NCBI GenBank assembly: GCA_036365455.1
Contig: JAWQUS010000009.1
Span: forward strand, 4,432,001-4,496,000
Length of the DNA: 64,000 bases
From: Macrosoma leucophasiata
Lineage: Eukaryota > Arthropoda > Insecta > Lepidoptera > Hedylidae
Direction: 5' to 3'
This document shows, piece by piece, positions 54,331 to 64,000 of this stretch. The notes under the pieces are model-generated. The model ran no database searches and was not told the DNA's origin. It saw only the letters and a list, made by a program, of their open reading frames with translations. Every line of letters begins with the position of its first letter. Positions within the stretch are counted from its first letter, which is position 1. A program made the translations under genes and the position numbers.

Positions 54331-55543
54331 GACCAAAACTGTCTATTTATTTCGTTCCTTGCTTCTTCATCTCATCGACACATTTAGGGGAAACACTGCG
54401 TCGACAAGTAAATGTAGGTTGTATATTTATATAAAATGTTACCAAGCTGGTTGTCGCTCAACACTATCTGCCTAACACGTAAGGGTCTCGGTCGGAAAAT
54501 ATACATACAAATCATGTTATACCTACCTTCGTGCACCTACACATATGAAAAAAGAAGACACATCAAAGTAGGTAGATAAAAATGAAATGAGTGGCTCTGG
54601 GAATAGCTAAAACCATAGATGTATTATCTACATGGCTAAAACCATAAGAACAATTTATTGCGTCGTACGACATTTAGTCTTATCATCAACTCTATAAATG
54701 TCTGAATATCCTTGAGAACTTATTAGATGCTTGAGATAATATTAACAAATAGCATCATAAGACTACCATAGCTCATCCTATAAAAATTAAATGCGTGTCT
54801 GCTGCATATTTTATGTAATCGCGCAATTCATAAGACTGATGTGCCTATGTATGGACTAAAGGCAAAACTCAAGAACGCGAATAAGAGTTTTTTTATATTT
54901 GTTTGGCACTGATGTAAATTATTACTAGCTTTTGCAATAAAAGTGGCAAGTTCATACTGATGACCAGTGAATAATATACTTAATAGATTGTACCTGGTCT
55001 TTGGTAGTTGCTGTCTAATGTCTTTGCTGCTGCACCTGTAGACGTCTTTACAAAAACAAAGAACATCTATGATATATAGGTAGATTACCTTACCACTCCT
55101 GAATTCTTATCTGATTTGCCTCAGCCAAAAATTATGGCCCCGGTAGTTAGCAACTAACCACAACACAACAATGCAGTGATGGCTGATAGATTGGGTAACT
55201 CCTACGATCACGAACTCCGTCACTGAAACAACCACCAGTAAAATGAAGACCGAGCATGTGTCTAGAGAATTTGTCTATGGGACGAACAGCACTATCTATA
55301 GCAATAACGGCTTTATTTATTTGTTAGTAAAAATTCGGGAGTAGGCCCCACACTACTCAAGGGTGGGCACGGCCCAATCCGTTCCCTCTTCCTACACCCA
55401 TGCATAGAAGATTTACCATTACCAACTCAGGAAAATTCTTTCCTCTCGTCATCACTACCTTACTTCCAGTGCAGTCGTCGATAATTTCAAAAATATTCTT
55501 CTTGATTTCACGTGAGTAATTTTTCGATAGCTTTTTTATGTAA
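54331..55543. other. No gene recognised
   Basis: AT-rich spacer after arginine kinase. Nothing identifiable. Confidence 0.45.
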
Positions 55544-55544
55544 T

Positions 55545-55769
55545 GGTAGTGTTCAGCACTATCGTGTTCCGGTCAGGTGGTAATGTACGGCCCTGTAATT
55601 TCCAGCACAGAGGCATAAAACCTTAAGCCTCAGAAGTGGTAACTCATCTGCATTTTGACCTCTACTCTTTGAGTGGGTGTCTATAGGCTGCCGGCATCAC
55701 TTATCATGAATGTGAACTGATGCTGCTTGCTGAATGCTTGTTTGCCACTTTCATTACATAAAAAAAAAG
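55545..55769 (+). mobile_element. Family A, 5'-truncated copy
   Basis: From TAATGGTAGTGTTCAGCACT to AATGCTTGTTTGCCACTTTC and ATTACATAAAAAAAA. It lacks the palindromic head. Confidence 0.7.
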
Positions 55770-56448
55770 TTTAGTGAATACTACATATTATCTACTTAGT
55801 TGACCCAGACCGCCATTTAAATTTAGCAGAAATGACGTGTAGTGAATAGAAGTAATACCAGAAACGCCTGAAACTCGACGGCTAGTTCTCTTTAGCCTTA
55901 ATAACAATATCATAGTACCTACTTAGTAGTTGAATATAAGATCTACCTACTTCTTTCAACAAAGGGTAGTATTCTGCTGTTGATATTCTGTTATCAACGT
56001 TTAAAAGCATCCGAAATCCATCCATTTTATTCAGAAGTAATATTAAAAAGTTCAGTTAACTTCTAACAAACTTAAAAAATTGCAAAATTGCCTTATTGCC
56101 TTAATCCTTCAAGGATCGTACGGCCACCGGCGGCGAGACACAATTGAATTTCAATTGTCATATTTTTCTCGTGTCTGGAGAGATTAAATAGATGAATGAT
56201 TAATGGTACTATGACTAGGCCACTACCTACTCCTCGTGGGACTTTTTTGTAACTTGACACCTACTTTATGCGAAGAACCAGAACATTTAAATTACATTAG
56301 CACAGTAAATAGATTGTAAATACATAATAGATACAGTACATAATTTGTATCTATTTACTGTGACATTAGTGAGGAATATGCAACTCTATACCTTATCTAA
56401 GGAGGAACTAGTTCTAGTGCTGCCTCTAGCGGACTTCTTTGTACTTAA
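55770..56448. other. No gene recognised
   Basis: AT-rich. A short inverted pair around ATACATAATAGATACAGTAC/ATCTATTTACTG at 56320-56360 is noted without interpretation. Confidence 0.4.
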
Positions 56449-56598
56449 CCTGGGTTGCACGCAAACAAAAACCCCACAATATTTGTTAAAGTTATTGTAA
56501 CATTTCACATCCTTCTCCAACTTAAAGAAATCTGTTAAAGTTAGAGAAGGATGTAAAATGTTACAATAACTTTAACAAATATCGTGGTTCAACCTAGG
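56449..56598. mobile_element. Fold-back MITE, about 150 bp
   Basis: The left arm (CCTGGGTTGCACGC ... AATATTTGTTAAAGTTATTG, TAACATTTCACATCCTTCTC) and the right arm, ending CCTAGG at 56598, are inverted. They are nearly identical over about 44 bp, and the outer ends also pair (CCTGGGTTG/CAACCTAGG). The loop is about 12-20 nt. It is the lepidopteran TGGGTTGCAC-ended fold-back type. Confidence 0.75.
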
Positions 56599-56599
56599 C

Positions 56600-57185
56600 A
56601 CTACAAAGGAAAACCGCTCATTAGGCATTGTGCAATATTTTGGTCCTTGCTAAATTGATAACTTTCTTTGATTCTATCATTTCTTAATACTAAAGCAATA
56701 GTAGATAATTGCAGATCGCCGTGATCGCAGATGAAACCATGTTGATTCCCTTTTAAGCTTCGGTCTGGGTCACATCCGCACACCACACGGGGAGATTCGT
56801 ACCATTCGTACCTCTTAATAAAGCGATGGATATTGATCTGATTATGTGCATGTTTCATCATGGATAAGCGAATCAATATTTTTAACGCAGTTAAGGATGT
56901 ATCGAATCCAGAAATCTATTACGTTACGACTTATTCTTGAGTGATGAGCTTTATTTTTTATAAACTGAATAAATTTTATTCCTTCGTACCATTTTGTGGT
57001 CTTATTTGTTTCTTACCAAGTAGCCAACATCTTTTCTATTAGGGAGTAGATTAATGAATCAATCTCTCTTGGGCAGGCAAGACTGGGACCGTGGGCGCCC
57101 CCGACTTAGCCAGGTTAGGTTGAAGGGTGCGGCTAGTATTTATTATACTCCTTGGGTGCGGCGGGCGAGCTCGTGCTTAAATAAG
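56600..57185. other. No gene recognised
   Basis: Short frames (56601-56876 minus, 57054-57287 plus) without recognisable features. Confidence 0.4.
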
Positions 57186-57189
57186 AATA

Positions 57190-57545
57190 TAATGGCATCG
57201 CTGTTGCGCATATTGCCAGTGTCAAGTAAAACGATATTTCGTATTCATCATAAGCAGCGTAAAAGTAAGAGTCAGTCGGTGAAATGAATATCAGTCAGTC
57301 AGTCAGAGTAAAGCGATGGCTACTTTACCAGAACATATTTAATGAAGTTTTGGAGGCAACCTGAAAAGCCGTGATTTCGCACTGTTATTTTATTTCACTA
57401 TACACGGGCACAGTAATTATATAATAATTTTATTAAATATAACTCCAGAATACACCAAGAAAATGAAATAAAATGAGAGCACTACACACCTCTTTCAAGG
57501 TTCCCGCCAAAGAAAATATAGTTCCCGCCAAAACCCCCTGATTTT
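57190..57545 (+). mobile_element. Repeat family D, copy 1
   Basis: AATGGCATCGCTGTTGCGCA, TATTGCCAGTGTCAAGTAAA, ACGATATTTCG, a GTCA-rich tract, GCGATGGCTACTTTACCAGA, TGAAGTTTTGGAGGCAACCT, TTCGCACTGTTATT and TTCCCGCCAAA. It shares this order with 61425-61740 and, inverted, 62585-63045. It is a non-autonomous element of unknown class. Confidence 0.65.
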
Positions 57546-57551
57546 TTTATT

Positions 57552-57615
57552 TTTTATTTTAATGGCATCGCTTGTTATGCATATTGCCAGTGTCAAGTAA
57601 AACGATATTTCGCTT
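57552..57615 (+). repeat. Repeat family D, second head
   Basis: Repeats the first about 60 bp of family D (ATGGCATCGCTTGTTATGCA, TATTGCCAGTGTCAAGTAAA) immediately after copy 1. Confidence 0.6.
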
Positions 57616-57859
57616 AGATTAAGTACCTATAGATGTAGCCAGCGCGTGGCCGCTCATGAGACAGCAATATAAAATCATGAGTGTTGCTAGTAAATAAAGT
57701 TTCTCAATTTTCTTCCTAATCATTTACTATATCTGGGCAAGTTTTTATGTTAAACATTCCTAAGCATTTTACTTTTATTCAAATTAGTTGAATTGTAACG
57801 AATTGATTGAATGATGAATTAAAACATGTGCATCTATATCATCGAAAATAATAATTTAC

Positions 57860-59125
57860 TACCTACGCTCCAATCGGGATTTTGCAAAAGGCGCGGCACC
57901 ACCGGCTCCTAGGGACGTTACTGATAATATTTTGACAGCGCAGGATAAGGGCATGTGCACAATATTAGTGCTTCTTGATTTCTCCCGCGCTTTTGATGCC
58001 ATAAACGCAGCATTACTGTTATCTAAGTTAGCATTCCACGGTTTCGACTATAAAACGATTCTTTGGTTTCAAAGCTATCTAAAGTGTAGAAAGCAATATG
58101 TGGAATTGAACTTAAATAACGGGTCCTCAGTTATGTCGAGCCTTTCTGCGATTACCAGAGGAGTTCCCCAGGGTTCAAATTTAAGTCCGACGTTATATGC
58201 GCTGTATTGTGCAGACATAATTAACTGCATTAAAAACTGCAAATATCATATTTATGCTGACGACGTCCAAATATATATATCTTTTGACCCTGGTGACTAT
58301 GACCAAGCCATAAAAAGACTTAACGAAGACCTAAGTCGTCTTGTCACATGGTCAGAAAAAAACTGCTTACTATTAAATCCCAATAAAACGAAGTTTATGG
58401 TATTTGGAAATAAAAATAAATTACAAAAATTACCTGAAATTATAAATATAACCCTTTTAGGAAAGCCTATAGAGCAAGTCACCATGGCCCGTAATTTGGG
58501 ACTCAATATGGACGTAGCCTTAAGATTTGAAAAACATGTCACTGACACGGTACGTAACTGATTTTACAGGCTGAAAATTCTTTATAGGATACGTCCATAT
58601 CTTTCTCAAACATTGCGAGTGCAACTAGTTGAGGCCCTAATTTTGTCCAAATTTAACTATGTAGACACGGTTTATGGGCCCAGGCTATTAACAAAAACGG
58701 AAAGGCTTATTCAGAGAGTGCAAAATGCTTGTGCGCGTTTCTGTTTTGCAATACCACCGAGAAGTCATGTAACAACTTTTTTAAACAAGTACTCAATGCT
58801 TAAGATGAAATCAAGACGTAAACTTCGTTACATGGAGTTATGAAATTTAAAAACCCTTAAATCTGTACGATAAACTGACTTGGATGTACAGATCACGGGA
58901 GTGTAAAAGCAGGCAATGTACACACCTATCCTTTCTATTCAAACTCACAAATCGGTATCATTTAGAGGCACGTTTCGCTACGCAGCATCCAAAATATGGA
59001 ACAACCTACCTCCACCAATACGTCAAATTAATTCTATTTACACATTTAAAATAAAACTAGGTCAATTTCTTTTGGATGCACAACGCGAGTATGCTGATAT
59101 TAACATAAATATATCAATAATTTGA
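57860..59125 (+). pseudogene. LINE reverse transcriptase, several breaks
   Basis: LQSGF-type start (about 57868), then after a frameshift DKGMCTILVLLDFSRAFDAI, WFQSYLKCRKQYVEL, ITRGVPQGSNLSPTLYALYC, HIYADDVQIYISF (catalytic YADD) and LLLNPNKTKFMVFG, with a stop at 58559-58561. The reading resumes with RLKILYRIRPYLSQTLRVQL, FNYVDTVYGPRL, RVQNACARFCF (stop 58841-58843). The C-terminus AASKIWNNLPPPIRQINSIY ends at 59125. The order of motifs is complete for the palm, thumb and C-terminal part, but stops and frameshifts make it inactive. The endonuclease is missing. Confidence 0.75.
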
Positions 59126-59333
59126 GATCAAGCCGAAACAACTCTTACCTGACTTAAGCTTTACTTTTTACTTTGGAGAATAATAATAATTATTATAATT
59201 TGCTAACTATCATTACTTTCTGTCTAATGTTTAATTTATAAAAATAATATGAATTTTACATATCATACGTACATACATAAATTAGATTTAAAAACTTCTT
59301 GCTTGTAATTTGGGCATGAAATCCGTGAGTCAA

Positions 59334-59401
59334 CAAATAGGTTCCAGTTGAAAATCAGCGTCAGGTTCAACCTGACACATCGCTGAACTGGAATCTATTT
59401 G
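59334..59401 (+). other. Stem-loop in the LINE 3' UTR
   Basis: CAAATAG(G)TTCCAGTT pairs with AACTGGAA(T)CTATTTG, CAGCG with CGCTG, and TCAGGTT with AACCTGA at the tip. This makes a 68-nt branched hairpin about 250 nt before the element's end. LINE 3' UTR stem-loops often serve in template recognition. Confidence 0.65.
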
Positions 59402-59650
59402 ATGCAGCCGTGAGACACTGGGTATTATCGTAGAAGGTAATTAAAAATACTAATTATTTTTTAATTTTACTTTTGTTATTATTTTTTTTTCCTTTTACTC
59501 ATTTTTTTTTACTTTTTGTGGTAAGTACCTATGTTACATTTTTTTATTACTGTGTACTTTTTGATTTGTTTTTTCTAAGTTGTATGTTTTTATTTTTCTA
59601 TGTACACCTTTTGTCTTGGGACTGTACCAATAAAGACATTTTCATTTCAT

Positions 59651-60240
59651 ATCATTTCATCTACTTACTATTCAATTAATTCTATACATTTTGCTGAAAG
59701 ATCAAGAACATATCGAGAAAATGTACATAATTTGAAGTAGGTAACCATGAATTAGCATTTATTATGCTGCGATCTAGAACCTAGATTATTCACAGCTCAC
59801 ACTCTAGAACATCATCTACAGGGTATTATTTCTTTGGCCGCGATCTTATAGATAGTTTATCAGAACGATTGCTGTATCGGGTAAGGCATTCAATATTTGC
59901 GTGTAAGTAATAGTTAAATAAAACCAAGAGTTTCAGTGTGATTATCGCTTTATTATTCAAATTATAAATATCAAAACATAAATCATTATACAATTATAAT
60001 GTTAGTGTCCTGTCATGAAATGTCAGAATTTGGGAATGTTATTACTTCCGTGGAATTCAAAAAGTTCAGAAGGGTCTCGACCATTTTTAATGCTAGCCCT
60101 TAAAACATTAAAAGCAAGCAACATATACCGGCAAACAATGATCAACAAGGTCACTTCGATAAGTGGGTACCGAGTAAATGAAAACTGCAGCCTATAGATA
60201 ACTTTTTAAACATTGAGATCTCGATTTAAATGCAGATGTG
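59651..60240. other. No gene recognised
   Basis: AT-rich. Nothing identifiable. Confidence 0.4.
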
Positions 60241-60242
60241 TG

Positions 60243-60328
60243 TGTATCTTCACGCCAGGTCCCTAACGGGGTGGGCAGAGAGTGTAGAGCGCCAGATATC
60301 CCGGTCCTGACAAACCTCGTCGTTCACC
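60243..60328 (-). mobile_element. 3' tip of the young LINE family
   Basis: TATCTTCACGCCAGGTCCCT, AACGGGGTGGGCAGAGAGTG, TAGAGCGCCAGATATCCCGG and TCCTGACAAACCTCGTCG match the 3' end of 7858-8787 with a few changes. Confidence 0.75.
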
Positions 60329-60384
60329 CACCCTCAGTCGGTTAAAAATAAAAAAAGGGAAGGCAAAGTTTGACGCATTGGTGT

Positions 60385-60475
60385 GGGACCTCTGTAGCTT
60401 AGAGGTAAAGCGGCTGAGATTGCAGGTTCGGTTCCTGCCCGAAGTCAAATTTTTCATTCCAATTTTTTTCTATAA
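60385..60475 (+). mobile_element. tRNA-like family C, shortened copy
   Basis: GGGACCTCTGTAGCTTAGAG, GTAAAGCGGCTGAGATTGCA, GGTTCGGTTCCTGCCCGAAG, TCAAATTTTTCATTCC. The anticodon arm is largely deleted while box A and box B remain. Confidence 0.6.
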
Positions 60476-60756
60476 TAACAATATTCTTTATTGTACACCA
60501 TCTTGGAAAGAATTACCAAAGCCACTTAATATTTTGTTATGGCATATTGTCAATTCAAACACTGTTAGAACAAAAACTTATATGTCTATGAAATTAGGGA
60601 GAAATAAAAGTAAATTTATAGCAACACACCAAAATAAGTATGTGGGATTTCGTTGAATGAAAATCAAGAATTTCATGAGAAATGCGCTTTATTTTGAATT
60701 GATAATCAAGAGTTATATGCTTCAACGTGTATTTTGTTCAATAGACATACATAATT
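60476..60756. other. No gene recognised
   Basis: AT-rich spacer; the frame at 60378-60656 starts inside the tRNA-like repeat and is not a gene. Confidence 0.4.
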
Positions 60757-61010
60757 TGTTTTTATATTATTTCGCATTAACACATGCTTGTGAAATATAT
60801 TTTATTTTTAAAGAAAAATAGAAAGAAAAAATTGACTTCAGGCGAGGCTCGAACTCGCGACCTACTGGGAATCTAGTCCAGCCGCTCTTCCAATTGAGCT
60901 ACTGAAGCCCTGCCCGATTTGTCAAATCTTTCCTTCACATCTATTGCATTGCTTTATGGTAGCAGTAGCGCCATCTATTACCAACTATGCTAGTTAGGCA
61001 CTAATATCTG
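60757..61010 (-). mobile_element. tRNA-like repeat family C, complete inverted copy
   Basis: On the minus strand: ATTGGAAGAGCGGCTGGACT, AGATTCCCAGTAGGTCGCGA, GTTCGAGCCTCGCCTGAAGT, then the tail to ACACAAGCATGTGTTAATGC-like sequence. It is nearly identical to 3020-3240 and includes the extended tail seen at 2885-2965. Confidence 0.75.
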
Positions 61011-61424
61011 TTCACTTACGAATGAAAAGTGATGTCGTTTAAAGGCCTCGTTTCTGTACGGTTTATACAGGCTAAAAGACTGCAACCTCCTATTTTACTG
61101 CACACCTTATACACTAATCACTTAACTAATTGAGTCTTTTTCTCATAAATACCCAAAAACTTATTAATAATCGCCGATATACGTCGAAAACAATAAATAA
61201 ATGCGTATATAGGTAATCTATTACAGCAATTGCGATGACAGATATTTGTTTGGCTAACTTTTGCTGTCACTTACGAAGTTCGCCAAGCAAAAACCGGCAC
61301 GCCGTAAGGGACAAAAGATACGATGCTCTATTTCAACTTTCTTATGTTCTTTGTGTATAACTGTCTCACTTCCACAAAGCATATGGCGAACATGGCTACG
61401 TCTATAGGTACTTAGTCTAAGATA
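61011..61424. other. No gene recognised
   Basis: Short frames only. Confidence 0.4.
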
Positions 61425-61740
61425 TTTCGTATTCGTATTAAGCAAAGTAAAAGTCAGAGTCAGTCAGTCAATTTATCAGTCCGTCAGTCAGAGTCACAGT
61501 AATTCGAGTAAAGCGATGGCTACTTTACCAGAACATTTACAATGAAGTTTTGGAGGCAACCCGAAAGAACGTGATTTCGCACTGTTATTCTATTTCACTT
61601 TACACGAGCACTGTAATAAGCCTATATCAAACAAAATGCCATCAACTTTATTTAATATAACTCAAAAATACACCCCGAAAATAAAATAAAATAAGAGCAC
61701 CACACGCATCATTCAAGCTTCCCGCCAAAACCCCCCTAAA
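61425..61740 (+). mobile_element. Repeat family D, copy 2
   Basis: Lacks the first about 60 bp. Contains the GTCA-rich tract, GCGATGGCTACTTTACCAGA, AAGTTTTGGAGGCAACCCGA, TTCGCACTGTTATTC and CTTCCCGCCAAAACCCCCC. Confidence 0.65.
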
Positions 61741-61959
61741 TAAGTTAGGTACTCTATGATCTTGACTTGGCTATGTTCCGAAATACACTACCATCACAGG
61801 CTGCCATCACCTGCAATGTCATTGTTACATTACACAAATCCATGCATTACACTCATTACACTGCGCTGCGGCACTGCGGCCACCACAGACCAATAAGCAT
61901 AACCAAGCGGCCACTGCAAGGTGCAAGATGCACTGCAAAGCCATTCCTTTATATTTGCC

Positions 61960-62135
61960 TTGCTCGCCCCGGCTTCGCACGGGTGCAATTAATATAATAT
62001 AGCCTATGTCATTCAGTGAAGATGCAGCTTTCTACTGGTGAAAAAATTTTTGAAATCGATGAAATAGTTTTTGTGTGAAAACGTTACGAAGATACATACT
62101 AAAACATAAATGTTTCCTCTTAATAATATTACTTA
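61960..62135 (+). repeat. Interspersed repeat (CGCCCCGGCTTCGCACGGGT type), uninterrupted copy
   Basis: CTCGCCCCGGCTTCGCACGG, GCAGCTTTCTACTGGTGAAA, TTTTTGAAATCGATGAAATA, GTTTTTGTGTG. It is the empty counterpart of the SINE-interrupted copy at 40255-40715. Confidence 0.7.
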
Positions 62136-62580
62136 GTACTGAATATACTGGTTACTGTTTAAAACGAATCGCTGTGCAGTATGCTGGATGGATGCACGAT
62201 TATAGATTTCTTAAATTACTTTCGTTGCACATTATAACTTCGTTTCACGCAGCAAAAGTGTGTGTATCAGCTCCGACGTGCGATCGGAGTTTACTCGGTG
62301 TACGTAAGGAGATCGCTAGTGTGCGGACAAATGAAACCCGTCCGTTTGGTTGCAGCGTTCTCGGGGGAATGTCGTAATGCCTAAACTGTTGTGTTACACT
62401 TTTGTGTGATTTTACTCCTTATATTTTTTTTTACATCGGGCCTTATATCTCAAAATAAGGTGTACACTCCAAAAACCTCAGTTTATTTGAATTTGTCATT
62501 TCCTATATCTATGAACTTTCCTAGATCTCCCTAGTAAAGTATTGTCGCAGACGTCGCAATGGTCTCAGTACAAATCGTAA
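62136..62580. other. No gene recognised
   Basis: A GC-richer part (62250-62380) shows a 100-codon frame without recognisable domain. Confidence 0.35.
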
Positions 62581-62584
62581 CAGC

Positions 62585-63045
62585 CACCTAACCATACCCT
62601 GATGAGTATTGCTTGCCGAAAAATTGCGTTTTGGCGGGAACCTTGAAAGTGGCGTGTGGTGCTCTTATTATAATTCGTTTTATTGATGTATTTTTGAGTT
62701 ATATTAAATACAGTTGGTGGGATTTTGTTTGTTATAGGTTTATTACAATACCCGTGTATAGTGCAATAGAATAACAGTGCGAAAACACGGTCTTTTAGGT
62801 TGCCTCCAAAACTCCATTTTATATGTTCTGATAAAGTAGCCATCGCTTTACTCGATTTACTGACTGTGTCTCACACACAGATTTATTATACTACTTCGGT
62901 CTCACTTCACTGACATAGTATATGGTTGACTGACTGACTAATTCTAAAAAAACTTTTACGCTGCTTTCATAAACAATACGAAATATCTTTTTACTTGACA
63001 CTGGCAATAAGCGGATATATATGCAAATTATGCAATGCCGTTTTA
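62585..63045 (-). mobile_element. Repeat family D, copy 3 (longest)
   Basis: On the minus strand: AACGGCATTGCATAATTTGC, TTATTGCCAGTGTCAAGTAA, the GTCA tract, GCGATGGCTACTTTATCAGA, TGGAGTTTTGGAGGCAACCT, AAAGACCGTG and TTCCCGCCAAAACGC. From the ATG at 62841-62843 a 92-codon frame is open (MATLSEHIKWSFGGNLKDRV...). The other copies have an early stop there, so coding is doubtful. Confidence 0.65.
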
Positions 63046-63124
63046 AATTAAATAAAAAAAATTGCGTGAGCATCGATCGATAAGGCATCTTTACACTCAT
63101 GCGACCTTCTCGTTCGCATTCTCG

Positions 63125-64000
63125 ACCAGAATCAGAATCAGAATCAGAAACTCATTTATTCATTTAGGATGACAGACACCTCTTATGCCACGTCAAAAAC
63201 AAACAAAATAAATTAAAGTGAACAACAATTGATATACATGTCAAACAAGATAAAAAATATATGTAAAGTCAAGAATATCACTAAGATAAAACTAAATGTA
63301 ATAAACTAATGTAAAAAGTATATCAGTAGAATGTCTCATTTCCCCTTTACAAACTGATAACAAAGAGTAAAAAGAGAAGAGTCATTCTTTTTCTTTTCTT
63401 TTTCACTGGCAAAGTTCCAAAGGCCAATATGATCTGAGAAAAACGGCCGGAAAAAACTCAGTCGGCTCTTTTAAAAATATCTCTTAAGCATATTTTTACA
63501 ATTTTCCTTAATTTAAACAAATTTAAAATTAACAATATAATATCAACATTACATTTTAATTATTACATTTAACACCCTTGTGGAGCTAGATCAGCATTTA
63601 GCCAAACATTTCTATCCTTGAGATAGTCCTCGAGTTTATAGTAAGCCTTTTTGCGTTTAATTAATGCTTTGAATTTACTATCGGTGAGTTCAGCAATCCC
63701 GGATGGGATCTTGTTATAAAATTCTACACTATATTTTAGGAAAGATGTATTAGTTTTCGTCAGTCGAAAACTTGGCAGAGACAGCTTGTTCTTATTCCTG
63801 GTATTATAACTATGCCTATCGGAGATTTTATCAAACAGATGTAAATTTTTCCTCGCGAAAAGTATATTTTCATAGATGTTATGGCAAGGGACTGTCATTA
63901 TATTTATTTCTTTAAATAGTTCTTTCAAAGAATCACGACTACGTAAGTTAAACATCGCTCTAATGGCTCTCTTCTGTAATACGAAAATTGATTGTACGTC
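63125..64000 (-). mobile_element. LINE, 3' part, running off the window
   Basis: The 3' end (63125-63150) carries a short tandem tail, TTCTGA repeated three times on the minus strand, after AATAAATGAG. The coding 3' part is at 63569-64000. The element continues beyond 64000. Confidence 0.75.
63569..64000 (-). pseudogene. LINE reverse transcriptase C-terminus (partial)
   Basis: On the minus strand the frame is open from the window edge: VQSIFVLQKRAIRAMFNLRS, LFKEINIMTVPCHNIYENIL, RHSYNTRNKNKLSLPSFRLT and FYNKIPSGIAELTDSKFKAL, stop at 63569-63571. This is the conserved tail of jockey/CR1-group ORF2 proteins (LQKRAIR.., LF...IL.., ..YNTR.., ..FYN.LP..). The catalytic part would lie past the edge, so intactness cannot be judged; within view there is no break. 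Confidence 0.75.

Larger units (their letters stand above)
57860..59650 (+). mobile_element. 5'-truncated LINE with 3' UTR (CR1/jockey-like)
   Basis: Contains reverse transcriptase remnants (57860-59125), a 3' UTR with a strong stem-loop (59334-59401), and a 3' end ACTGTACCAATAAAGACATT followed by TTCATTTCAT repeats. The 5' end is truncated inside the reverse transcriptase gene. Confidence 0.7.

Overview
The window is nuclear DNA of an insect, almost certainly a moth or butterfly (Lepidoptera). The evidence is AT-rich sequence full of TAGGTACCTAC-type words, many short interspersed repeats of the kinds common in lepidopteran genomes, a cecropia-like mariner, hAT and Tc1/IS630-type DNA transposons, several 5'-truncated LINEs, Ty3/gypsy remnants, and intron-containing genes with GT-AG splice sites.

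The one well-supported gene is arginine kinase (plus strand, about 49.0-54.3 kb). Two exons (51675-51853 and 53221-54122) encode a complete 355-residue cytosolic enzyme, followed by a poly(A) signal at 54310. Upstream lie a probable untranslated leader exon with a strong donor (ending 49159) and two alternative coding first exons. Both end with two spare bases, which is what the acceptor at 51675 needs to stay in frame. One (49641-49699) adds an N-terminus with a myristoylation/palmitoylation-type signal. The other (50825-50901) adds a hydrophobic signal-anchor segment flanked by basic residues. A phase-preserving 36-nt microexon (51086-51121) can be spliced after the anchor exon. The locus therefore looks able to send one phosphagen kinase to three places: cytosol, acylated membrane and anchored membrane. 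This is the most interesting biology in the window.

A weaker gene signal lies at 30.5-34.9 kb. Four short open segments each follow a good splice acceptor in the same phase and each run to a stop codon. They could be alternative last exons of an unidentified gene whose 5' part lies elsewhere.

The rest is mostly mobile DNA. 0-6 kb: MITEs, a deleted hAT with perfect 8-bp target duplications, tRNA-like repeats and a forward/inverted array of AAGATGGCGG units. 7.8-8.8 kb and 24.4-25.4 kb: two nearly identical inverted copies of a young LINE. 10.2-11.7 kb: a broken Tc1/IS630-like transposon. 18.8-19.5 kb, 26.7 kb, 36.0 kb, 57.9-59.6 kb and 63.1-64 kb: other LINE remnants. 22.2-22.5 kb: a 5S rRNA-derived SINE. 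27.7-28.9 kb: a decayed gypsy integrase split by a tRNA-type SINE, beside a 33-bp tandem repeat. 36.3-37.0 kb: a GC-rich retroposed segment with target duplications. 38.5-39.0 kb: a hAT-type MITE. 40.3 kb: a SINE nested in an older repeat whose empty version survives at 62 kb. 47.0-48.6 kb: a MITE and a mariner just upstream of arginine kinase. 56.4-63 kb: a foldback MITE and a cluster of three copies of one about 400-bp repeat. Several long stretches (for example 14.8-18.6, 40.7-43.1 and 45.4-47.0 kb) show nothing I recognise.
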